In this document: in pieces, positions 27,616 to 35,165 of the stretch
Numbering within the stretch: the stretch's first letter is position 1
Layout of the letters: each line of letters begins with the position of its first letter
From: Chroogloeocystis siderophila 5.2 s.c.1
Lineage (GTDB): Bacteria; Cyanobacteriota; Cyanobacteriia; Cyanobacteriales; Chroococcidiopsidaceae
Direction of reading: 5' to 3'
Assembly: GCF_001904655.1 (NCBI RefSeq)
Contig: NZ_MRCC01000018.1
Span: 49,906 to 113,905, forward strand
Length of the DNA stretch: 64,000 nt
Position numbers and translations under genes: made by a program
Notes under the pieces: generated by a model
Databases searched by the model: none
Seen by the model: only the letters and a program-made list of their open reading frames with translations
What the model was told of the DNA's origin: nothing

Positions 27616-29181
27616 GTGAATAAACTGATTTATAGAGCTACTATTACAGTGTGGCAGCCTGAAAAACTGTCTGGTTTACCTTATATCTTATGCTGGCAAA
27701 AATTACTGCGAGTCGGTTGTGATAATCCATCAGTCTTGTCACTCTTCACTGCTAGTACCATTAGCCTGTTGTTGCTCAATTCTAGTATAGTTGTTGCAGC
27801 CCCTCAAAATGATTGTCAAATAAATTACTCGAAAACTACAGGAATATCCTCAACAAACCGAGAAAAGGTAAATAACTCTTCATGTGTTTCTACAACAGAT
27901 TCGTTAGAGAATCCAGAAAAGACTTTCATTTCCTCCGAGTGTCCAATCTCTGATAATCACAAAGTAAAATTGCCAGAATTGGCTGTACCGATTCATTTTC
28001 GAAATGAACTTGCTGGAAGACAGGACAATATAGCATTAATAGAGAACTTGAATACTCCAGTAAAAACAACATTAGAGCACCCAACCGCATTTAATTCAAG
28101 TCCTGCGGATGCTCTGACATCTAAGCAAACTTTAGAGTTCCTTCCTCTTGATTCATATATCGCGACTTCTTGTGCAGTACGGCAATCAGATGAGCAGCGT
28201 GCCAAGCTTGATCTACTTTCTTCTACATCTCACCCTATACAAATTGCACAGGATGCACAGCAGCGATTATCTGTACCAACCGATGGTGAATTAGGCGAAT
28301 TGCGCTTGCGCGAATTGGAAGGACGATCGCAATCGGATATCGATGCAGAACTAGGAAGATTACGCATACGCGAAATCAAAAGGCGATCGCAGACAGATCC
28401 AGAATTAGGGATTATGCAACTACGCGAATCAGAAAGACAGCCCACGTCCGATATTGTTGTCCCTCCACCACCATCACCTCAACTCGGTTCGCTGTTGGCG
28501 CAAATTGGTTACTTCCAATCGAACAACATATTTTCAGGCGTAGATCCAACACAAGGCGGTTTGCTATCGTCAGGTATCACGCTAATTACAACGCCGAAGT
28601 TGGGAGAGAATACAGATCTGATCGCCGCGATTGATGGAAGTTTGATTCGCTATATCGAGCAATCTGAATCGAATTACAACCAAGTGCGCTTCAGGGCGGG
28701 AATTCGTCAAAGATTGTCACCACAAATGTTTGGTGAGGTTGGTTGGATTAATCAACAACTTTTTCGTTCAGAGTCAGGGAATCGCTTTTTGGATGAAAAT
28801 GCACTGCGTTTTGTGCTGCGACGACGCGATCGCTTGACCGACAGGTTACGGCTTGATAGCTTGTATGAGTTACGTCTGAGCGATGCCGAACCGGAAACGC
28901 GCAGTCGCATCATCAATTCATTATTAGTATCCTTAAGCTACAACTTGCAAAGCAATTTCTTGGTCGGTCTAGATTACCAGTTTGCTTTATCAGACTTTAC
29001 CCAACGCGATCGCGAAGATCAATTTCACCGCTTACTCGGACGCTTAACTTACGCCGCTTCGCGCAATAGCCAATTTAATCTCCAAGCAGGAGTAACACTG
29101 GGTGGTTCTTCTGACCCAAATGTTAATTTTGATAACTTATTTTTGAGTGTGACTTACACAGTTGAGTTAGGGCGTTTTTAA
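27616..29181 (+). CDS. Outer-membrane beta-barrel protein with LRLRE repeats
   Basis: 521 residues, GTG start. A hydrophobic export segment (LFTASTISLLLLNSSIVVAA) lies at about 43-62, after an unusually long N-region. Residues 223-277 hold three degenerate 18- to 20-residue repeats (ELGELRLRELEGRSQSD, ELGRLRIREIKRRSQTD, ELGIMQLRESERQPTSD). From about 285 to the end alternating amphipathic strands form a predicted beta-barrel (FRAGIRQRLSPQMFGEVGW, NLQSNFLVGLDYQF), ending TVELGRF with a terminal Phe, as outer-membrane proteins do. The function is unknown. Divergent pairing with the FecR gene suggests a joint envelope role. Confidence 0.8.
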   Translation: MNKLIYRATITVWQPEKLSGLPYILCWQKLLRVGCDNPSVLSLFTASTISLLLLNSSIVVAAPQNDCQINYSKTTGISSTNREKVNNSSCVSTTDSLENPEKTFISSECPISDNHKVKLPELAVPIHFRNELAGRQDNIALIENLNTPVKTTLEHPTAFNSSPADALTSKQTLEFLPLDSYIATSCAVRQSDEQRAKLDLLSSTSHPIQIAQDAQQRLSVPTDGELGELRLRELEGRSQSDIDAELGRLRIREIKRRSQTDPELGIMQLRESERQPTSDIVVPPPPSPQLGSLLAQIGYFQSNNIFSGVDPTQGGLLSSGITLITTPKLGENTDLIAAIDGSLIRYIEQSESNYNQVRFRAGIRQRLSPQMFGEVGWINQQLFRSESGNRFLDENALRFVLRRRDRLTDRLRLDSLYELRLSDAEPETRSRIINSLLVSLSYNLQSNFLVGLDYQFALSDFTQRDREDQFHRLLGRLTYAASRNSQFNLQAGVTLGGSSDPNVNFDNLFLSVTYTVELGRF

Positions 29182-29197
29182 TACGAGGAAATAATAG

Positions 29198-30070
29198 TTA
29201 AGAACTAGGGCGATCGCTTTTATTTTGAGTTTCCTCGGTTGGTGGTTCAGCGAGGAGATAAGAACACCAGTCACTCCAGCTACCAGCATAAAGCTTTCCG
29301 GTATCAATTTTAGCCAACTCAAGAGAAAGTAAATTAACGCACGCTGTCACGCCAGAGCCGCAATAAACGATAATTTCTTCCGCAGATTTGAGGTTTTCCC
29401 AACGATCGCGTTGTGCGGTAGGCGATCGCAAGTAACCTTGCGCATCAGAAACTTCTTGCCAAGGATAATTTACTGCACCAGGAATATGACCTGCAATTGG
29501 ATCGATAGGTTCGCGTTTTCCAGAATAGCGATCGCTTTCGCGTGAATCGACAAGAACCACCCCAGGATCATCTTTACGAGCTTTAACTGTTGTTATATCA
29601 ACAACGCGATCGACTTGAACTCGCGGTACAAACTCACCGTGTTGGGATTCAGGAAGGACATCAGTTACAGGATAGCCACTATTTAGCCAGCCAGTGAAAC
29701 CACCGTCCAAAACAGCGACTTGAGTGTGTCCTAAGTAACGTAATAGCCACCACAACCGTGCAGCAAAAGCAAAGCGCGAGTCATCGTAAGCAACGACAAA
29801 TGTTTTTGAAGTGATACCTAGTTGTGATAATTTGTGCGCGAATTTATGCGGATCAGGTAACGGATGACGTCCGCCGTGTGGCGCTACAGGGTCAGAAAGA
29901 TCTTGGTTTAAATCTAAATAGAAAGCTCCTGGAATATGACTTTCTTGATATTGTTGATAACCAAGTTGTGGATCGACCAGCGAAAAACGACAATCGGCGA
30001 TCGCCACTTGTGGATCTTTCAAGTGTTCAAACAGCCATTTTGCAGAAACTACTGATTGCAAGTCGGTCAT
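29198..30070 (-). CDS. Sulfurtransferase (thiosulfate/3-mercaptopyruvate type)
   Basis: 290 residues with two rhodanese domains. The N-terminal one (residues 1-130; WLFEHLKDPQVAIADCRFSL) is structural. The C-terminal one holds the active-site loop IIVYCGSGVTACVNLLSLE with the sulfur-carrying Cys near 237. The loop CGSGVTA is of the mercaptopyruvate-sulfurtransferase type, although loop sequence alone does not settle the donor. Full length, cytoplasmic. It is divergent from the MnmC-like gene. Confidence 0.94.
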   Translation of the reverse strand: MTDLQSVVSAKWLFEHLKDPQVAIADCRFSLVDPQLGYQQYQESHIPGAFYLDLNQDLSDPVAPHGGRHPLPDPHKFAHKLSQLGITSKTFVVAYDDSRFAFAARLWWLLRYLGHTQVAVLDGGFTGWLNSGYPVTDVLPESQHGEFVPRVQVDRVVDITTVKARKDDPGVVLVDSRESDRYSGKREPIDPIAGHIPGAVNYPWQEVSDAQGYLRSPTAQRDRWENLKSAEEIIVYCGSGVTACVNLLSLELAKIDTGKLYAGSWSDWCSYLLAEPPTEETQNKSDRPSS

Positions 30071-30180
30071 AAGTCACAATTTTTGAATTGAGGTAATGGG
30101 ACACTGAGTCATCGCTATTTACGACCAATTACCAGTTACCGATTACCAACTCTAAAGATATTCTATGTCTAATAGTAATT

Positions 30181-31071
30181 ATGCCTAGTGAAGAATTTGT
30201 TCCTCAGCCTACCGCCGATGGCTCATTTACGTTTTTTTCCGCAGAATTTAATGAAGCGTTTCACAGCCAGTACGGAGCGCGTCAAGAAGCTGAAAGAAAG
30301 TTTGTCGAACCAACACAACTGCAACAAAAAGCTCAGCAACCTCGAATAAGGCTATTAGATATTTGCTATGGTTTGGGTTACAACACGGCAGCGGCTTTAG
30401 CAACGATTTGGCACGTGAATCCTTGCTGCTACGTTGAGGTTATTGGTTTAGAATCGAATCCAGATGTCCCAAAATCAGCGATCGCGCATAACCTGCTGCA
30501 ATCTTGGGATGAACCCATACCCCAACTTTTAACTCAACTAGCAAATAAACATCTAGTCCAAACAAGTCATTATAAAGCGACGCTACTCATCGGTGATGCC
30601 CGAAAGACAATTCAAACACTACATCAACTCAACTTTCAAGCTGATGCTATTTTTCTCGATCCCTTCTCACCACCACATTGCCCACAACTTTGGACGGTAG
30701 AATTTCTCCAGTACGTTGCTTTGTGTTTAGCTCCTAATGGGCGGTTAGCGACGTATTCGTGTGCGGCAGCGGTACGCACTGCGTTGATTCAAGCTGGGTT
30801 AAAGATTGGTTCGACACCACCCGTCGGAAGGCGATCGCCAGGAACAGTAGCGGCTTGGGAAGCCATTAATCTCCCTACATTATCACCAGAAGAACAAGAG
30901 CATCTCCTCACGCGTGCGGCGATTCCTTACCGCGATCCACAATTAAGCGATTCAGCTACTGTTATTTTGCAACGACGTCAGCAAGAACAAAACGCAAGCT
31001 CGTTAATGTCAACATCACAGTGGCGAAAGCAAACTATAAAAAATAGTAAGAACACACTACAAAAGAATTAA
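30181..31071 (+). CDS. MnmC-like SAM methyltransferase (MnmD domain only)
   Basis: 296 residues. Matches the methyltransferase half of MnmC (DUF752), which makes 5-methylaminomethyl-uridine in tRNA wobble positions. Visible signatures are the N-terminal DGSFTFFSAEFNEAFHSQYGA, the SAM site LLDICYGLGYNTAAAL, and the catalytic region ADAIFLDPFSPPHCPQLWTVEFL with VGRRSPGTVA near the end. There is no FAD oxidase domain, so it is a stand-alone MnmD-type enzyme, as in many bacteria and plants. Whether it acts on tRNA here is inferred. Confidence 0.88.
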   Translation: MPSEEFVPQPTADGSFTFFSAEFNEAFHSQYGARQEAERKFVEPTQLQQKAQQPRIRLLDICYGLGYNTAAALATIWHVNPCCYVEVIGLESNPDVPKSAIAHNLLQSWDEPIPQLLTQLANKHLVQTSHYKATLLIGDARKTIQTLHQLNFQADAIFLDPFSPPHCPQLWTVEFLQYVALCLAPNGRLATYSCAAAVRTALIQAGLKIGSTPPVGRRSPGTVAAWEAINLPTLSPEEQEHLLTRAAIPYRDPQLSDSATVILQRRQQEQNASSLMSTSQWRKQTIKNSKNTLQKN

Positions 31072-31428
31072 TTAATGATACTTCATTAAGTTTTTAAAAA
31101 GCTAAATACTGTGCTCATCACTTCAAATTGAACTTATGCAAACTTGTGTATTTCTTCATTAAAACTTTAACAATTTCTAGCAAATAGACTAGTGAAATAA
31201 AGTTATAGTGAAAATGGATAAAATATCTATTTTATTTTTTGCATTTTCTTTATCTTAGATTTAAGCAAGTTGAAACTATAAATTCAAATGTTTCAATAAT
31301 TCCCCTCGGGGCATCTCACATAAATAAAGGAACTAAAAAAAACATTAGTTAATTCGTAACACGAGTTTATATATTGTTATCTTTGTACGTCTACGTAACT
31401 AAGTTTCTTCCTACAAGGGAGGAGTGTG
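31072..31428. other. AT-rich intergenic region before a small ORF
   Basis: About 360 bp of very AT-rich sequence with no ORF, RNA or repeat that I can support. It should contain the promoter of the small ORF at 31429. Confidence 0.35.
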
Positions 31429-31593
31429 ATGTTTACAGGCTTTTCCTGTCAGCAAATCTTGAAGACGGTAAGTATATTTTGCACTGCAGCCGCTATGAGT
31501 AATATTCCTGTACTTTTTATTCGGCTGATTGGTGCTGCTAAAGTAGCAGTAGCAAGGATTGATAAATTAAAAGGATTAGCTCTCTTTAGCTAG
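31429..31593 (+). CDS. Small ORF, 54 residues, unknown
   Basis: Begins ATG at 31429, 4 to 6 bases after a very strong ribosome binding site (AGGGAGGAG, 31416-31424), and ends TAG at 31591-31593. The product starts MFTGFSCQQILKTVSIFC, has a moderately hydrophobic middle (AAAMSNIPVLFIRLIGAAKV) and a basic end (ARIDKLKGLALFS). No family is recognised. The isolated position in an 840-bp gap and the near-perfect translation signal argue that it is translated. It could be a small membrane-associated peptide or a leader peptide. Confidence 0.5.
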   Translation: MFTGFSCQQILKTVSIFCTAAAMSNIPVLFIRLIGAAKVAVARIDKLKGLALFS

Positions 31594-31912
31594 AAGTAAC
31601 GTTAATAAGTAGCTTTTTTAATACCTTATCTGATAACTATAGGTAAAAAAACAGCTATCAAACGTACTCATTTGTTGTACTTACTTGTCGATTAATAAAA
31701 CAAAAATAGTAATACATGACCTCATGATGCAATTGTTAACTGGCAATACAGAGGTACGAATGCTTTTGCTTTATTTTGTTTTGACTAGCTATTAGTTCGA
31801 CAAATATAAGCATCTTGCTAAACAGTATTGCTGCGAAATTAAAACAGCAATAATACATACTGCTTAAATGCAGCGGTATTTACCAAAAAATTACAATTTT
31901 TGGGGGAGAATT
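31594..31912. other. Leader region of the tyrosinase gene
   Basis: 319 bp, AT-rich, no ORF of note. GGGGGAGA (31901-31908) is the ribosome binding site for the tyrosinase ATG at 31913. Confidence 0.4.
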
Positions 31913-33445
31913 ATGTCTTCTAGTCTTTCGCGACGTGAAGTTTTAAGGCTACTCAGCTTCTTATCTGCTGGGGCTGCTGGTGTAGCAAGTGTGCCACTAA
32001 TTGGCGAACTTTTTGCAAGTAAAGCCACGGCACAAACAAGTTCTGTTTATGTTCGTGAAAGTATAGCCACGTTCATGCAGTCGCCTACGAAAATTGCAGC
32101 TTTAAGAAGAGGAATTCAGGTGATGCAGTCGCGGTCTAGTTCTAACCCGACAAGCTGGATCTACCAGGCTAATATGCATGGTATTCCCAGCAACGAGTCC
32201 CGCAGATTGACCGCATGGGGTACTTGCAATCATGGCAGCTTCTTCTTTTTTCCTTGGCACCGAATGTATCTATACTACTTTGAGCGAATTCTGCGTCAGG
32301 CGTCTGGCGATTCGACTTTAGCGCTGCCATACTGGAATTATTCAGATTTTCCCGATCAGCGGACTTTACCTGAAGCATTTCGGAATCGACTACTACCTGA
32401 TGGCTCTACCAATTCGCTCTATGTAGAACAGCGCGCCCCTGGGATTAACCAAGGTACGACAGCGTTAGCATCAGCTGAAGTCAGTTACGAGGGAGCTTTT
32501 CAACGTACAAACTTCTTTCATACCAGTTCTGGACAGCAAAGCTTTGGTGGTCGAAGAGCTACAAGTGCAATGCACCGAGGTTCTGGGGGAGGACTTTTGG
32601 AGGGACGACCACACAACCAAGTTCATGTTGTTGTTGGTGGTAGCAGTGGTTGGATGCGCCAAGTAGAAATGGCGGCTCGCGATCCAATTTTTTGGCTACA
32701 TCATGCGAATATTGATCGCTTGTGGGAACGGTGGCTTTTGTTAGGTAATGGAAGAGCAAATCCTACCAATGATAGTGATTGGATGAGCGATCGCTTTACC
32801 TTCTTTGATGAAAATGCCAGACAAGTGACAATGCGTGGTAGAGATATCCTTAATACAGTGCAGCAACTAAACTATAGATATGACGACGCCCCGCTAGGAA
32901 ACCAAGTGCTGGTAAATGGAATGAGTGATGCTAACCGCTCTACACAGCAAACAACTACAACTCCTCAACTGTTAGCGACAACACCTATAAACAATCAGCA
33001 AATGTTGGTAGAACTCAGAGAAGCTCCAGTGACTCTAAATTTACGATTCCCACAGTCACAAGGAGTAAGACCATTTAGTAGTTCTAGAACCATAACAGCA
33101 GGTTCTGTCACACTCAACGTTGAGAAGGTTGAATATAATCCCAGAAATTCAATTCCCTACGAGGTTTACATTAACCTCCCACAAGGAGTTCCTCCAGACC
33201 GCAACAGTCCTTACTATGTAGGCAGATTAGCACTATTTGCGCATCCTCAAAAAGCTACCTTTAGTCTTGATATTACTGAAGCGGTAAGCGAGCTACAGCG
33301 ACTTAATCTCATAACAGGAGATTCTATCTCAGTAACTTTCGTTCCACCTGGTGGAGAGATGAATGCAATGCAAAGAACGGAGCGCACTAGAGAAGCGCCA
33401 GGAGTCGTTCGCTTTGAACGCGTGACAATTACTACAACCAATTAA
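31913..33445 (+). CDS. Tat-exported tyrosinase / polyphenol oxidase
   Basis: About 510 residues from the ATG at 31913, which has GGGGGAGA ahead; an in-frame ATG at 31868 lacks one. The N terminus is a Tat signal (SSLSRREVLRLLSFLSAGAA ... ATAQT). The type 3 copper centre is visible: CuA His in NMHGIP (about residue 88) and in CNHGSFFFFPWHRMYLYYFE (107-117), CuB His in HNQVHVVVGG (233-237) and FWLHHANIDRLWERW (263-264). The C-terminal domain (YVGRLALFAHPQKATFSLDI) resembles the KFDV-type domain of plant polyphenol oxidases. It should oxidise phenols in the periplasm or outside the cell; the substrate is unknown. Confidence 0.9.
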   Translation: MSSSLSRREVLRLLSFLSAGAAGVASVPLIGELFASKATAQTSSVYVRESIATFMQSPTKIAALRRGIQVMQSRSSSNPTSWIYQANMHGIPSNESRRLTAWGTCNHGSFFFFPWHRMYLYYFERILRQASGDSTLALPYWNYSDFPDQRTLPEAFRNRLLPDGSTNSLYVEQRAPGINQGTTALASAEVSYEGAFQRTNFFHTSSGQQSFGGRRATSAMHRGSGGGLLEGRPHNQVHVVVGGSSGWMRQVEMAARDPIFWLHHANIDRLWERWLLLGNGRANPTNDSDWMSDRFTFFDENARQVTMRGRDILNTVQQLNYRYDDAPLGNQVLVNGMSDANRSTQQTTTTPQLLATTPINNQQMLVELREAPVTLNLRFPQSQGVRPFSSSRTITAGSVTLNVEKVEYNPRNSIPYEVYINLPQGVPPDRNSPYYVGRLALFAHPQKATFSLDITEAVSELQRLNLITGDSISVTFVPPGGEMNAMQRTERTREAPGVVRFERVTITTTN

Positions 33446-33896
33446 TCAATCTACCATCATTTAAATTACTTACAATCAACTTAATTATCTTGTAATCAAA
33501 AGAGAATGTTAAAAATATCAGACTGAACTGAATAGGAGTGCTAGTACAAGATAGTTTTATCTAAAATTCTTAGCTTTGTTTCTTAACTTAAGAATATTTA
33601 GTTAATGAAATAAAAAAATACCGCGTTTAGATTGCATAACTATTTTGTATAAAGCGCTTCTGGATTTCTGCAACTTAATTGCCAACAGTTATACAGACTT
33701 TTGAAGAAATAAATAACTACTTTTTTCTAAAAAAACTAGTGTTTGTTGGAGGTCTTTCTTTAGTATATTCGCAAACCTTTATAACAACAAATAAAAACTA
33801 TGAATAAAAGAAAACAAAGTAGATGATAGCTAAAACATAAGCCAACAAACCTGAAAAACAGAAGTTTGATAAATATATACTGGAGTTTGATATAAT
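33446..33896. other. Intergenic region, tyrosinase to RTX gene
   Basis: 451 bp, strongly AT-rich, without ORFs, hairpins or repeats that I can support. It presumably holds the RTX gene promoter. Confidence 0.35.
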
Positions 33897-35024
33897 ATGG
33901 CAATAATTAAAGGAACTGCTGGTAACGATAACTTAAAAGGTGGCTTAAACAACGATAAGCTCTACGGTTATGAAGGTGAGGATACTTTAAATGGTGGTGC
34001 AGGAATCGATACTTTAATTGGTGGTACAGGTAGCGATGTTTACATTGTAGACACAACTACGGATGTCATTATTGAATATTCTGGTGGCGGCGCTCACGAT
34101 ACGGTGAAATCTTCTGTAAGCTACACTCTGGGGGCTTATGTAAATGATTTGGTACTAACTGGAAGCAGGAATATTAATGGTACAGGCAACGAACTAGACA
34201 ATATCATCACTGGTAATAGCGGTAGAAATGTTTTAAGAGGTTTTGCTGGTAACGATCAGCTTAATGGTAGTAATGACAAGCGCAGCGATACACTTTATGG
34301 CGGAGTTGGTAACGACTCGCTTAAGGGTGGTAGCAAAGATAAACTTTATGGAGGCGCTGGAAACGATCGCTTAATCGGAGACCACGTCGGATTTTTTGAT
34401 AACCCAGACGACACAATATATATGGATGGCGGTGACGGCAATGATTATCTCTATGCTAGTCATGATGCTGAAATGTATGGTCGTAGAGGTAACGACACTA
34501 TCACGGGCGGTACTTCGGTTTACATCGACGGTGGCGACGGTGACGATTTACTCAATGGTGATGAAAGTACAATTTACGGTGGCAAAGGTAATGACACCAT
34601 AACAGGCAGTTACAGTAGCCTTTATGGTGGCGATGGTGATGATGTTTTAAGTGGAATTGCTGAAATGGAAGGTGGTCAGGGAAATGATACTCTGATCGCA
34701 GGTGATTGGGATAGTGGCTTTATCTTCAGTAGACCAACTGATGGAATTGATACAATTACGAACTTCGCAGCAGATAAAGGTCACAAAATTTATGTTTCTG
34801 CCAGTGGTTTTGGTGGTGGACTTGTAGAAGGAGAATTGTTACCAGGGCAGTTAAAATTTGGGACTTCAGCAACCGAAGCTGACGATCGCTTTATTTACGA
34901 TACATCTTCTGGCGCGTTGTATTTTGATGTTGATGGTGTATTAGGTACTGGTTCGCAAGTCCAGTTAGCAATTTTAGTCGGTGCTCCTGAGTTAACATCT
35001 AGTAGTATCTACGTTAATAGCTAA
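33897..35024 (+). CDS. RTX calcium-binding repeat protein
   Basis: 375 residues, almost entirely Gly/Asp-rich nonapeptide repeats of the GGxGxDxLx type (GGAGIDTLIGGTGSDVY, GGVGNDSLKGG, GGAGNDRLIGD, GGDGDDVLSG), which bind Ca2+ and fold as a beta-roll. The last 80 or so residues (TITNFAADKGHKIYVSASGF ... RFIYDTSSGALYFDVDGVLG) are the usual C-terminal cap that carries a type I secretion signal. There is no catalytic domain and no signal peptide. No secretion genes (HlyB/HlyD/TolC) lie in the window. It is likely a secreted or cell-surface protein. Confidence 0.92.
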   Translation: MAIIKGTAGNDNLKGGLNNDKLYGYEGEDTLNGGAGIDTLIGGTGSDVYIVDTTTDVIIEYSGGGAHDTVKSSVSYTLGAYVNDLVLTGSRNINGTGNELDNIITGNSGRNVLRGFAGNDQLNGSNDKRSDTLYGGVGNDSLKGGSKDKLYGGAGNDRLIGDHVGFFDNPDDTIYMDGGDGNDYLYASHDAEMYGRRGNDTITGGTSVYIDGGDGDDLLNGDESTIYGGKGNDTITGSYSSLYGGDGDDVLSGIAEMEGGQGNDTLIAGDWDSGFIFSRPTDGIDTITNFAADKGHKIYVSASGFGGGLVEGELLPGQLKFGTSATEADDRFIYDTSSGALYFDVDGVLGTGSQVQLAILVGAPELTSSSIYVNS

Positions 35025-35165
35025 AGACTATAGCAGGGGTTAGGGTTAAACTCCCCTCAACGAAATCACTGTGAGCTTCTATCATGTCCTGACTACATAT
35101 TGACTATTACGATAGCTTATTAAGAGCTTATTAAGACGTTTATAGCAACTTGCCTTCCTGAGAAG

